64,000 nucleotides of DNA from Dipylidium caninum (lineage: Eukaryota > Platyhelminthes > Cestoda > Cyclophyllidea > Dipylidiidae). The stretch is taken from contig QEYB01000766.1 of assembly GCA_017562135.1 (NCBI GenBank), forward strand, positions 1,302,001 through 1,366,000, written 5' to 3'. Positions 23,501 through 35,500 of the stretch are shown piece after piece; the first letter of the stretch is position 1, and each line of letters begins with the position of its first letter. Under the pieces are notes generated by a model. That model searched no databases, had not been told where the DNA came from, and saw only the letters and a program-made list of their open reading frames with translations. The position numbers were made by a program, and so were the translations under genes.

Positions 23501-26500
23501 ATTTCCTTCAGCTTGCAGAGGAGCCACGCTGTGTCAGGATTGCTCGCATCACTGTGCTGCAGCAAGTGTGAATCGCCGAGTGGGGAGCACACGGGAGGTG
23601 CTGAACCGCTGAAAAAGGTGACGTTGTCATCTGTGGCCTTTCGAAGACCAATTCCACTGAGGAGGGAGCTTCTGCGCAAATTGGCAGATGTGGAGGGGAC
23701 TTGGAGAAGTCTGCGCACTCCGGGAAGGAATGTCGGAAGCAGACCAAGAACCAGACGCGCACGAATGCGGCGAAGTAAGAATATGGCCGAGGCTGTTGAC
23801 AAATAAGCCGCCCATCTTGCAGGAATGAGACCGCAGGTCGGTAAGGCACGCCAAGGCGATAGTCATTTCGACTTCAATAGACGTGAGTGCGGGCGTTTTG
23901 AGCAACCAAAAAAAGCATTTCTGTCTTCCATAGACACCAAATCTGTCCCTCAAGACTTAACACTCGAAGGAAAGAAAGTCTGGAGGCGGAATTTTCAATC
24001 AGAAACAACACCCCCCCCCCGCGAATCCGATCTGACCGCCAAAAACATGACGAGACCGTAAATGAGCAGATCAGTAATTGTCCACTATGGTGGAAAAGGC
24101 TGACATTATTAACTTTTTTAAATAAGTCATTTTGGAAGAAGCGATTGGCCTTCAGAATGCTGGCGGGACGGAGTATCCTCCAGCATCGACAGTCATTCGG
24201 CAAATTGATCGCCTAACGAAGGTCGTGGCAATTCGCCACATGGGACACAACAAATTAGGCGAGGAATATGCATATCTTGGCCTTCATCCCTTCCTCTTGG
24301 TCAGTGGTACCCACCAAAAGTGGAGGGTGGGAAAAGGCAAACGCGAAATAATATGAAATAGTCGTCACTCCAAGATAAAAGGCTTCTCGCTCTTCCCTCT
24401 CATGTTAATAAAAACTCAGTCCCGCTGTCGTTTATACAAGGTCTACTTGGCGACCCACGTAGACGCTAACGTGCTCCGAGTTGGACTGACTGAGGGCAGC
24501 CGAGTAGCTCAATGATGACACGGTTTGTACCGAATCTGTTGATTCCCCCCTTATCCCACGTCTCTCGGCACCATTATCCCCAGCAATAGCTGAGACGTAC
24601 AGGAGGTGGGACTCATTTGACTCAGAGGTATGAGGAAAGTCAACCCACCAGTGTCATCGTCGGTAGCCGCACCAGTAGAGTCGCGTTTAGAGGAATTGGA
24701 GGGTCGAGAGGGAGAAGTTGTAGTGATGGCGGTGGTGGTTAAAGTTTTGCCAGTTGGTTCCTCAGATTCGTCTGCGTGTTGGCCTTCCAGACGCGAAAGG
24801 ATTAGCTGCTTGTCAGAAAGACGACTCTTCAACTCCAAAAGTCGTTGTTTCAGCTCCGCATTGCGCTTCTTGTAATTGCGCTTTATCTCATCCTCCGAAA
24901 ACCCGCCTCCACTTCCACTTCCCAAGGCCCCGTCATCGCCAGCGCCCTGCGCTACCAGCATTTGCTCAAGGAACCAATCCGAGAGATCTATTCGTAAGGA
25001 GGCAAGAGGAATGTAGCCCAGCAACAAATTATTGCCAACAGTTGAGATTCCACATCTACACTGATTGATTATTAATAAAAAAAGAAAAGTCATTGCGCGT
25101 CCACTGCTTTTGGTTTTTCCCTCCCTCCAACGCTGCATCATGGTTGGAAACCTCGACTGCCAGCGGTCGTAGAGCTCCAGTGATCAATCAAATTGAGGCA
25201 GGCAGGTCTTCCTACAGTACCTCGACTCTGGCGTGCTAATTTAACAGCGGAGCGAGATGAAGGGAAGGGAAGAACCGAGAATCCCAGCTGTTTACGCGCT
25301 AGTTCACACGAATAAATGGCTTGCCCCAGTGTCGCACAGTTTGGAAGAGTCAATGGGAGCAACAAGCATCCGGAGGACCGCGGAGCTGTCCACCAGGAAG
25401 GTCTTCAATCCATTTGAGTAAATGAACGAATGACATAAAAACAAAGTTTCGGTAGCGGTGAAGAATCAAAGCCCGTGTGACGGGGACTGAAACTCCTCAG
25501 GTGCTTTAGATCAGCCGAATGAGATGAGTTAACCGTATTCAGGTGCTAAAGTAGGGTTCACTAGCACCCAAAAGCACCTTAGCAACAAGTACTGTTGAAA
25601 TTGCAGTAACGCCTGTCATGCAAGGAGAAAGTAAATCTTAAACGCGATTTCATAATGGAGCCATCCAACGCGAGAGCGCACTGACCTCTCTACTCACCAC
25701 TAGAACACAACACACAGACACGCAATCACACCTCAGAAGCTCACCGCCTCTACTGCCTCCACCGCCACCACCACACCGCAGAGCACCTAACGACAACCCG
25801 CTAGGCTGACAATAAAAACAGGAGATGAATTGTAGGGCTCGGAAAAAACGTCAGCGTCATGAAAAGTAATAAAAAGTATACAAAACACAGTGGATCTGGT
25901 GATTTTGAATGCTGGATTCATGGGAAAAAATCATCACAATAGCGAGGTGATAGTCCTTAGCACATTCACCTTTCGAGAGGAGAAAATCAGGTACCTGGGG
26001 TATTTCACTTCCTTTTTACAATGGTCAAAACCTCTATCGGCGACCAAAATCCTAGTAGATTCAAATCTCCAGTTTGCCTACTAACTCGTTTAGGATTTCA
26101 TGTAAAAAGACGTTTTCCCACCAGTGGAACAGAAACTTTCCACATATAACATATTCACCGCGTTTAAACGCGGTGGCCATGTCTGTGGCCCACGACTTGT
26201 CAGTCCGAGCCTGCTAACGATCACACGTCAGTCGCAATGGTGGTAGTCCTTTAAGCTTTAGCTAATTTTTATCTCATTCATCCAAGACAATGCCTCCTTA
26301 AAATGTTACTTTGTATGGATTTAAAAAACTAAAGGGCGACGAGGTTACCCCTGAAAAATCTCCGCAAACCGCTTGAGCGACTAAAAATTGCCAATCTAAA
26401 TACCTTGCCGGAGCTAAAGAAGGTAAGTCTCCATTAAGCGAAAAACAGGGTTGTGTGTAGTTTTTGCCGGTGCGGCACTTGGTGTCCAAAAAACAAGTCC

Positions 26501-29500
26501 TGTTTAGACTGCAGCAAGGAACAACATCCACCGGTGGGGAGGGGGGGGGGGGGGGGTGAGCGGAGTCACTCAGGAGAAGTCGGCACCCTCCGACAGAGAC
26601 ACTGGGGGGTTGTGAGATGTCACAAAGAAAACTTTCTCGTATTGGTTGCGGCATCGGGGTGAGGTGGGGGAACAATGAAAGTGAAAATGCTCTCTGGTAA
26701 GAAAGGGGGACAGTCGAGGCGCGGAAGGGGCCGTGCCGCGCAGGTCAAGTGGCGACCCGGACGGGAGGCGACACTCGTGATGGTAAAGTTGGAAAATAGC
26801 ACAAACATCCGCCACGTATCCGCGGAATGAGTGTACACCGGCATCGGATGTTTGGAGACGACTAAGCTTTGATAAGTAGGACGAGTAAATGAAAGTTTTT
26901 TGGTTACACACTATTGCGACACAACGCATCTATTTCACATGAGAGTGCCGATGACACAAAGCTCGGATCAGCCCCGTGACTGGCAGGGCTGAGATGTTTT
27001 GCACTTTCGCGAGTCACCAGCAGACTGAAACATCAAACGACAGCCACTGCAAAATCAACATTAATGGTGCATTGTCAAAATATATGGACTTGAGTGGCGC
27101 CCAAGGATTAAAACCAAATGCCACACGAAAGAAAGTTGTTGACCGAGGTTTAGCCGGCAGCTTGCCTGTTCACTCGATTAACGAGATCGTCTTGTCCTTT
27201 TATTTTTCAAATGAAACAGCAACGATTGCACAGCGCGGTAATTAGCGTAGCAACAAGTTACGACCTCAGAGCCCCCATCGTCGCCTCGGCGACGAGACCA
27301 CCCCTACGAGGCAAACGCTCTGCACAACAATTGAACGCCGACCTTTTCAAAGTTCAATAGACGAAGTGGACCCAGGAGGAGTCACGGGTGTCGGCTATCG
27401 CCGCCAACAGAGGTGATTCACCGTCGGAAGTAGGTCGTTCGCTGGGTAGGCAGGCGATTAAAATGAATTATTAATGAGTGGAGAAGGTATCACCTTGTAA
27501 GAAAGCAGGAAAGGATGAAAGAGCGGATATTCCAACTGGATTATTACATACAGTAAGCTAAATGGTAGGTGAAAGTCGGACTAATTCCAAGTGGAACTGT
27601 AACTGCGAGCAGAGCGGCGAGCACAAGATTCGTCGAGGAGACGCAATTCCCCTTGTGCGTGTTCAAAACTCTAGCCTCGGAGAAAGCAAAACCCAGGTGA
27701 CACGAGCCGTTCTACTAACAATAGCCCACCTCACTAAGGATTTCAGTTGCACGGGAATTAAGAAATGGATTAAGACGTCGCCTACGCGCGACTAGTGAAA
27801 TAAAATCCACCGAAGCGGTGACAAACAAATGCGACTGATGGCGTCCGCAAGCCCATTAATTAAGGGTGAACAGAAAGACCGCGTCTAACCAAGAAGGACG
27901 GAGGAGGCCATGAAATGACCGAGGGAGTCATGTCCGTGACTGGAGCCCGGGATTAGGTAATTCTCTCGCACTGACACAGTACAACAGCGTATAACAACGA
28001 GACCACAACTATCACTCGAGTTTTGCCCTGAAAAACAGGTGTGTGGGCGAAGGGTTTTAGGGCGGAGGGGGGGGGGCAATAGTTACCTACGTTGGATGCG
28101 GATGTTTTTGATGAAAACCAAAATAAACCAACGTAGAACGAAGCAGTTTTGCGATCGGTTTCTGCCCTTTCAAGTGAACGACGGTGGAGATATGAGGGAT
28201 CAACAAACAAGGCCATCACGTAGGCGCATACATGCGAATGGTACGGGTCTGAGGCCACTGACTATCATAATTTTTTTTTTACTAAACAAAGGCTGTCCTT
28301 CCGCACAGACCGGAACAACAAAAACTACCGACACGTTGTCATCCTCCCATTTGGGAAAATGGGCCTATTCACACCTTCTCAGAAAAAAAGTAAGAATAGG
28401 AATAATGGAAACTTTCAATAGATGCTTATTGGTTTGGGTGGAAGTGAAAGAAATCCGACCAAACAAAGTGGAAAAGCGGTTTACTTTTTGCTCAAAGAAA
28501 CTTTGGACGATGAGCCGCGTTAGCGAATAACACATGGAATAGTTAATATAATATATAAGGCAGAAAAACTCACTAGATTTTCGAGACTCAATACTGAGAA
28601 TAGCTGTCTCTAACCGCTGTATGTCCCTCCTCAATCGACCAATCTGCGCATCGTCCTTGACTGCGGCATTAGGTTTCAATGCAGACGTAGAGACCGAATT
28701 GGTCCCAGCCTCCTTCGTAGGCATCACCGGATTCACCGCTTTTGAGTCCTCTGTCGCAGCGACCTTGAAACTGTCCATGTTAGACTGGACTGGCGGTGGC
28801 GCGGCTGAGGCTAGTTGGGAAGACTGAGCCGGCGTCTCTGCGGCCAACTGCACCATTGACCACCAGTGTTCACCCCGAGCGGTGCAGTCACCCGTCACGA
28901 ACATCATTTGGGCAGGCAAGGAGGCGGTCGAAGGACGAGATCGGTGTGCATGTGATATTTTTCGCATGGGCGAAAAAAGGCGTCCCAAGCCCGAGCGCAT
29001 GGTGGAGATACGACGGGGAACGCGGTGGTTCGGGGGGTAGTCGGATGCCAGACCGTAACCCACGTAGTCGGCGGCGGCGGCGGCAGCAGTAGGAAGGCGG
29101 GAGAAAAAACCAAAGGGGGGATCGTTGATGAGGGCCTTGATGAGCACTGGTTCGGGCGGAGTCATGCCCACATAAAGGACTTTTAGCAACTGTTGTACAA
29201 ACTCGGAAGCAGGGGTGGTGACCGCAGTAACGGCATGTGTGGGGAAGGTGAGTTCAGGATTACTTAAAGGCGCATTAGACTCCCCGCCTGAGGACAGAAT
29301 TTCAGCTTCGAAGGACCCATCAGCATCAGCATTCGCAGTGCATTGGACCAGATCGGTTACACCCCCCTCCGAGTGACTGCGTTGGTGACGCAGCGGCACG
29401 TCCATCAGTGACAGCGTTGTGAGCGATGGTGCCGGGGACTTGCTAAGGTGCGGTGAGCCAATCGGCCAATCAGAGGAGACACTCGCTATCTTGACTCCTG

Positions 29501-29522
29501 ATTGGTTCACGTGCCAACGCAT
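17452..29522 (-). CDS. TMCC: TMCC family transmembrane and coiled-coil protein
   Basis: Ten exons read on the minus strand: 29522-28574, 24987-24649, 23699-23472, 23056-22525, 22115-21979, 21663-21596, 20623-19943, 18552-18331, 17824-17646 and 17572-17452. All junctions agree in phase and the sum is 1152 codons including the stop. Coiled-coil segments lie early (EIKRNYKKRNAELKQRLLEL), before the membrane (exons 20623 and 18552), and the protein ends in two membrane segments about 25 residues apart. This order is that of TMCC1-3 (Drosophila dementin), which sit in the endoplasmic reticulum through a C-terminal hairpin. It is longer than the roughly 650-710-residue vertebrate proteins because of serine/proline-rich inserts. 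Family assignment rests on architecture; I could not align it. Confidence 0.65.
17646..17824 (-). CDS. TMCC: TMCC gene exon 9: first membrane segment
   Basis: The acceptor is ccccccctctag and the donor is agccg|gtatgt. After ILEKCERLSNLDRDQPQM and SIANTLVDFA comes an uncharged helix, ISLVAFVTTLIMMLIRFL. This is the first arm of a C-terminal hairpin as in TMCC1-3. Confidence 0.75.
18331..18552 (-). CDS. TMCC: TMCC gene exon 8: membrane-proximal coiled coil
   Basis: The acceptor is atttgacag and the donor is aacaag|gtgagc, 74 codons in phase 0. Almost all of it is predicted helix, for example KLVDAVARLEQLDASAEKLR and ALEPLKYQLATETRDLRDMF. Confidence 0.7.
19943..20623 (-). CDS. TMCC: TMCC gene exon 7: glycine/serine-rich stretch and coiled coil
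   Basis: The acceptor is gtgttgcag and the donor is gcgg|gtaggt, phase 0 at both ends. Most of it is low-complexity (a glycine run and many serines and prolines). It ends in a long amphipathic helix reading MLHQRLQSLLDAHTESQQKL and then NAEIREELNSLRVDLRETRD. This matches the long coiled coil before the TMCC membrane hairpin. Confidence 0.65.
21596..21663 (-). CDS. TMCC: TMCC gene exon 6 (micro-exon)
   Basis: The acceptor tgctcttttcgacag is strong. The exon reads HSPYRLNKVSSALNAWSTGS. Two donors lie four bases apart: gtacgt after 21600 (stronger, phase 2) and gtcttc after 21596 (weaker, phase 0). Only the second fits the next exon's best acceptor. Confidence 0.5.
21979..22115 (-). CDS. TMCC: TMCC gene exon 5
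   Basis: The acceptor is attacccag and the donor is ctca|gtgagt. It reads FRIYWRLFTKPFGRRSEG and KKSVSEEHLSS, which recalls the conserved TMCC segment where a basic phenylalanine-rich stretch is followed by a serine/glutamate motif. The resemblance is from memory of the family and not an alignment. Confidence 0.6.
22525..23056 (-). CDS. TMCC: TMCC gene exon 4: disordered serine/proline-rich region
   Basis: It has a very good acceptor (ttttttgcctctag) and donor (ttggg|gtaaga). The translation is rich in S, P and T, starts DIPLPRVATTPSMPKGEQQS and ends RKSRNSARRVLKQGLG. No domain is visible; it is a probable flexible linker. Confidence 0.6.
23472..23699 (-). CDS. TMCC: TMCC gene exon 3
   Basis: The acceptor cttctccaag gives VPSTSANLRRSSLLSGIGL and then RKATDDNVTFFSG, ending near WLLCKLKEIFKG. 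The donor ccac|gttaca is weak but is the one that keeps phase with the next exon. The 3' limit may therefore be wrong by some tens of bases. Confidence 0.45.
24649..24987 (-). CDS. TMCC: TMCC gene exon 2: N-terminal coiled coil
   Basis: The acceptor is ccttacgaatag and the donor is actg|gtgggt. It reads LSDWFLEQMLVAQGAG, a glycine-rich turn, then the heptad-like helix EIKRNYKKRNAELKQRLLEL followed by KSRLSDKQLILSRLEGQHAD. TMCC proteins carry a comparable lysine-rich coiled coil in this position. A threonine/serine-rich tail follows. Confidence 0.65.
24988..28573 (-). other. Large TMCC intron
   Basis: This is AT-rich and gene-free. It contains a 16-G homopolymer at 26541-26556. Flanking exons match in phase (1 to 1), so no exon is required here. 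Confidence 0.5.
28574..29522 (-). CDS. TMCC: TMCC gene exon 1 (start codon)
   Basis: An in-frame stop lies just upstream, so ATG at 29522 is the first methionine. A second, at 29405 (MDVPLRHQRSHSEGG), is an alternative if the CCAAT cluster at 29458-29505 is promoter. The exon holds a possible globular patch (EFVQQLLKVLYVGMTPPEP), an alanine run, a basic stretch and a closing helix (DAQIGRLRRDIQRLETAIL). The donor is cta|gtgagt, phase 1. Confidence 0.6.
29458..29513. promoter_or_regulatory. Cluster of CCAAT boxes and an E-box
   Basis: CCAAT occurs at 29458-29462 and 29466-29470, its reverse ATTGG at 29501-29505, and CACGTG at 29508-29513. Three NF-Y-type sites in 48 bp, beside an E-box, suggest a promoter. 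They lie within the first codons of the TMCC open frame, so the real start may be the later ATG at 29405. Confidence 0.4.
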
Positions 29523-32500
29523 GGGTGTGCGGAAATTCAAGTTGGTGACTCAAAATACGAATTGCACGAAAATGGCCTGGTTGCACATCAAACCCACATA
29601 ACCGAAGAATTAGGTAGTCTGAGTTTCAGAACATACCAAATACTTCCAAAAATATCAACGATAAGTTTAAAGTCAGAGCATTGCAAGGCGTTTTCATGTA
29701 AGAATAAACAATAAAGTTTTGCGGACAGTTTGTCTCTTGGTAAGGTTGCATTACCTTAACTACACTAGTGTAAACTAACCCAAAATGAATAGACTTTTGA
29801 GGGGTAGCGACAACATCTTGACAATATCTAGAAACTTTACACTATTATCAAAAGTCTGTTTAAGCAAGATCTCCCAAGATAGACTTTGATATTTCTACGT
29901 CTTTGCTTATTGCGAAAATCCTGCGCCGCCGGATTGCGAAGATTAAACTCAACAGAACCCCTTTTAGCAGACTTTTGAGACATCATCTTAGGGAAGCCGC
30001 TCGATTTTTTCAGAACTAAGGGTTCCGATAACAAATGGGGATGTGAATTGATACAGTTAGAAAATCCCAGGGTTGTTTCGTATTCTCACACTAAACTAGT
30101 TGGCGGTATAAACTACTATATAATTTTTCAGTAGGAATAACATAACTAAACAATTCCTTCAGTGATCACAACATTTAAGGAAAAGAGAATTGTCTAGTCG
30201 ATAAATGACAATGGGAATGTCAAACCAATAAAATAAATTTTCGCAGGCAACCTAGGACACCTCCGAGGAGGTACCATAAGCATTAAGAGTATTTGCGTTC
30301 GATCGTAAGGGCAAAGAACTTCAAGTCTAATCTACTTGCGACAAAAAATCATAGTTAAAAATATTTTCTTTTCATCCTAGAGATTTACTGGCGGCACAGT
30401 TAATACTTAAAGAATAATAAACTCGCCTAATCGGAACCACATTTACTTATCTTATTTTTTTTCTCAACACAGTAAACTTGGGCTCAGGCAGAAATGTAGT
30501 CGAAAGACTCACGTCAAGGCAAAACGGTAGTTGTGTTCTAAAAAAACAACAGAAACCATATCGATATGGCCACGACAACAGCTTGACCACCCACAAGTTA
30601 AGCCGCATTCAGGAGAGGTGGGTGTCACACTTGGTGACGCTAGCTACGATGACTAGTGATACTTCAAGGGCGTCTGCAAGCACATTAAACGTCAACATGC
30701 AGCGACATAACACGACCGGTACACTTGTTGCCAACAGCGTGCGGGTGATGGGGCAGAGAGGAAAAGGAGATTGGGAGTACTTCATGGTTGACGATCTCGG
30801 GAACACTCAAGTTCCCGCGCTGAGCGCCTCCCGAATCGGGAGGTTCAAACAGGATAGCATGACATGAAGGCGTTTGAGGCGGGGTGGTTCACATACATCA
30901 CTGCAACCATTCACAAATAAACAGCGATTACTTTTTTCCGACCGAAATGCCAAAACACCTTAGGCAAAAATGGCGTGTGCACGCTTCCAAATGCCAATTG
31001 TAAAAAGAACGTAGGGAAAACGAGTGGACAGGTTTAGATGCAAGGCATACCGAGGAACCGCGTGTTAAACGACTTAAGACACAAAATTCTTTTAAATTTA
31101 TTTTTCACGTTCTGTCGTAATTTAGTAATCCGCTTTCACAAAAATACTTTCCTGCAAAACCATCTCGGGATGTGGTAGAACAATGCGCATCAGGAAAACA
31201 ATGAATGCGGTAGTAGGAGTGGGTAAAGTTCGCATGTTTATCACACAAAATGTGTACTAAACCGCATATCGGTGATGTTCTGTCAGCTCTGGTCACGAGT
31301 TCGCGACTGGCAAGTGGCAGAAGAAGTTATACGCCTGTTCGATGAGGCTGAGGACAGACAGATCGACTATAAGGGGAGAGGCGCGAATGCGGTTCCTCTC
31401 GTTTGTCAAAAACACCAAAGAAAACTCGCCTTGGATATTAGCGAATCACCGTTGCGTGGAGCAGCGCCATGGTGCAGCCCGGGATGAAGTGAGGAGGTCC
31501 TGAAGGCGGAAACACGGAGGAGTGGGTGTTAAAGTGCTTCCATCAGAGATCGCACAAAATTGCGAGGTATGGAGTCGCGCGGGTGCGGATTGAAGGGGTG
31601 CGGATTGAAGGGACGCAGGCGCATGCCGACCAGCCAGGCGGACGAGGGGCGAGGCAAAGATAAGGGAGACGGAGCGGCACGGAAGCTCTTGCTATTGGAA
31701 GAGCTGGGCGCCCTAAACAGACACCCAGGCGGCGGTCTGTCGCAACTCAGTTGCGGTGGGGCCATCAGAGGCAGCCGTGAGAGGTGCGGTGCCGGGGATG
31801 GAGGTTGGACAGGGCGAGGGGGGGACACGCGAGCAGGCTATCTTTGCAGTCTGCCATAGTGAGGGAATGGGCAAGTGAGGAAGTGGCGTGAGTGTCTAAC
31901 TCTGACCTTCCCAAGGTGAAAATGGCAATTTTGACAGGAAAAACTTTGCCTGAGTTTAAGGCGGTAGGTAATGGATGAAAGGTGAGGAAAAGGAGAGGAG
32001 CTTTGGCAGGACCGAGGTTTGATATCTCTACTACTTCCCCAATGATGTAAAGGGCCAGAGGATTCGCAGTGCGACCGCCGAACTTCACAAACAAAACTCG
32101 AGTGCTCTACCTTGCCTGATTAGTACCACGTTGGAAAAAAAAGATTTGGGGCAGAATGATAATGAAGAGGAATAAACTCGACTGGTGAAGCGGCGGATAT
32201 GTAGTAGTCCAGCAGCGTGATGTTCGTTCCTCGGTCCGGTGGCCCCACTTAACAAAGCGTGTTGACAACTGCCGAGCTGTCGCTAGGACTTGCAACTCCG
32301 CCACCTCCGCCATCGCGCCGAGGCAAGTTGTTCTTGTCCTGCGCACACGCGACGTCAACGTGGGACTGGTTGTATCAAAGCGCGCGGCGCGAACAGGGCG
32401 ACCGAGCTTAGAGCAGTCAAATAGGTTCGGTGCTGTTTGACAGCATTGGCCTGGTAATAACAACCAAACTTACTTATGTTTGTTTTTGCAGCAGACAAAT

Positions 32501-35500
32501 TGGCCAAAAAATGGCTGCACTCGACTTTTACCAGATACGATTAAACGCCTGACTGCCCAAGATGGCCGAGTTGTCTCTGAGCCGCTCGGGTGGCGAACGT
32601 CTCACGGGGAGTGCCACAGCGCAAGCGAACTGCTCTCGGTTGCCTCGAAGGCGGGAGGAGGTAAGGCCCATTAGTTGGGACGAGAGACGTAGGCGAGATA
32701 AATGTGTAAACTCCCCACTAATTGTGTACGACGAGAAGGCTGTCAGGCGTCAGATGTGAGAGGCGCGGGTGTTTAATGTGAGATAAACACATCGATACGT
32801 GACGTCATTGAACGGGAGTGAGGCATCTTGACACTCAGCGTGACTGTTTACTCGACGAGGGCATCGAGTCAACGACACTTGAGACATGCACCCACCTCCT
32901 GCCCCGTTTCACCCCCTAATACCACCCGCGACAGTGCTGGCAGTTCTGCCACTGTGAGGCGTATTTTTGACAGGCTAATAATTCACTAAAAAGACACACT
33001 CTACTGGAGTCGGCCTCTCCACCGCCGCGAGTGCGGCTCCCCATCCGCGTAGTGGCGTTAGGTCTGGACCTGCATCAAACACATCAGCTCTCCCGCAAGG
33101 GGGAGGGGGGGAAAAGTGCTCCACAAGCCTCCACCCCACTGCGGTAAGGAAGAAGGCCAGCCTGACAGTCGAGGTGATAAACACATCGCTTGAGGCGCTT
33201 AACCTACTCGCGACAGTAACCATACAGGAAACGCCTCTGCCACAAGGCAGCGATCAAGTGACAAGGGTGACAGTCACTGCCATCACACTAAAGACGGAAG
33301 ATACTCACGTAGAGGCGTTTTAATAAGCAAAAAGATTCTAAAAAAGGCCTCCATGGGTGACTGTACGTGTTACAGGATTAGGAAACGAAAGTGTGTGTAC
33401 GATGCTTTCCGATTGCCGAGAAATCCTAGGCAGGTAAGGACTGGCCGATTGCTACCTCCGTTGTTTAAAGGCATGTCGGTACACCGATGCGTTGATAATC
33501 AGCCACTCGGTGGGAAGAGGAGCGCATCACAAATTACGGTACACAAATTGTCTTACCACTTGTGCATAGTGGATGCTCCATCAGTAAACATTTACACATA
33601 AAAAGTCACCAAGTTACTGTAACGCAGTGATGTTACATAGGGTAAATCACTCATGCGTTGCACGGTTCGCCGTCCCCTTGTTGCAAAAAAGGCGTCGGCG
33701 GAGGCTGCGGACACAGTCTCCAGCCCGCGCCTTCCTTGGCAAAGCACGAGGGCGCTGCTGGAAGTTGTGCATCTCACCTACCGGTGGCGTTTCCCCTACC
33801 GCCAAACTTCGGGCTACGAGCATGCTGGAAGGAGGACAGGTGGACACACAGACGATGAGGGGAGGCCACTTGCTAGACGCTGGACAAGACATTTTGGCGA
33901 ACAGTTGCATTCCCTCTCCCTCTCTCACCTCGCCTCATCCCACTCAACGAGGAGCTGGTAGAATATCAAGCGCGAAGCCAGAAACACCGAAAAGAAGCGC
34001 CTTTGGGCAGGTCTGTGCGTCAGTGGAGAAAAAATTCACACATTTTGAAGGGAAAAGACCACGCCAAGTGAATCTAAAATTGAAGGACTGAACCCTTCAA
34101 CACACAGAATTGCCTTAGAACGTGAGAGCACTTCAAGCCTTCTCACGGCTCATCATCGTTGGTTCGAAGAATTTCACCTCAGGGGTAAACGACATTCACG
34201 TCATGTGCAGCGCCTCGAGTGGAAAACCAGAAGTTCCCTCCAAGTATAAACGTGGGTGAACTTAGTCGAAAAAAGGAATGAGGCCAATTAAAATTATTCT
34301 TTTGTGCAAACCCGAAACATAGTCTACTCGTCCCGCAACGTGTGCTGAAGGTGAATGTCGCTCAACCACGAGGCCTTCAATGCACTCACAACTAAAAAAA
34401 GACTTAGCAAGTAGCTGCATTGACCCATTTCAATGAAAAAAAATAAGCAGTTTGACAGATTTAATCTACATTCTCTGCTCAGTTAGTCAAGGGTAACGTT
34501 CTGAGGCAAATAAGAAGCGCTCAAACCCACTGAAGCACCCAAAAGGCATGAGGATTCGAGTGTGGGAGGCTAGAAATGGAGAGAAGACATGGGGCATGTG
34601 CCAAGAAACGACTACAAAGTTGAACACGAAATGACCGACTCGACATTAGTGCTCCCGCTGCCGCAGCGCATGGGCGTAGCGGAGAGAAGCGACGCTACTC
34701 CAACATACTGCCGTGGAGAGACGTCTCACCACGAGCTGACCCCGCCAGGGCCACCGCAAACTCCAACTGGGAGGCTGCTAGGAGGGGAAAAACGGTCTGC
34801 TCCACAGGCAAGAGGAGGACAAATACGTCCGGCGTAGGCAGACGATAGACTGACTGAAACACACACACATACACACACACTCAGAGAGAGAGAGAGAAAT
34901 GAATTAAATGTTCAGACGCATGTGGGAAAAGAGGCCGGAGTAGCGTGAACCTGGGGAAAGGGAAGTGCCTCCTTTTGCCAATTAGATGGTGAGACGATGG
35001 TTGTGAGGCCGTTATTTCCTGTGACCTTGGTGACCTGGTCTACCGCCTCCTTTGGTTTACAGACGAAGTCGTCTCAAAGGGCCTGGTTGGAAGAAAGCCA
35101 CAAGCAGAAAGACAAAAGCTTTGTACGGCGACAAGGCACCTTCACACCACTCATGGCCTGCGTCCCAGAGGCGACATCAGGAAGGCTATACTTTTTGGCC
35201 TGTACCAGTCTTATCATAAATAATTCTGGCTTGTGTGAAATCTCATCTGCACCCGAAGAGATGCTCAAGGACTTTTCACCGTAAAAGTAAACTTGTTTAT
35301 TCCTCAGAACCTAGTTCTCGACATATTTGTGACTACATTGCAATCATCAAATCGCCCTCTGAGCTCGCTGGTAAGGCGACTACTTTAGGTTTAAAACTAA
35401 ACTGTCTAAATCGCAAAAGTTGTATAAGGAGGATGGAAATTCTAACTCACAGCAATAATATTATGGCCGACTCAAACCAAAAATGTCGTACTAAAGAGTA

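Noticed and set aside
26541..26556. Sixteen-G homopolymer as a functional element
   Set aside because: It is a simple intronic run with likely uncertain length in the assembly.
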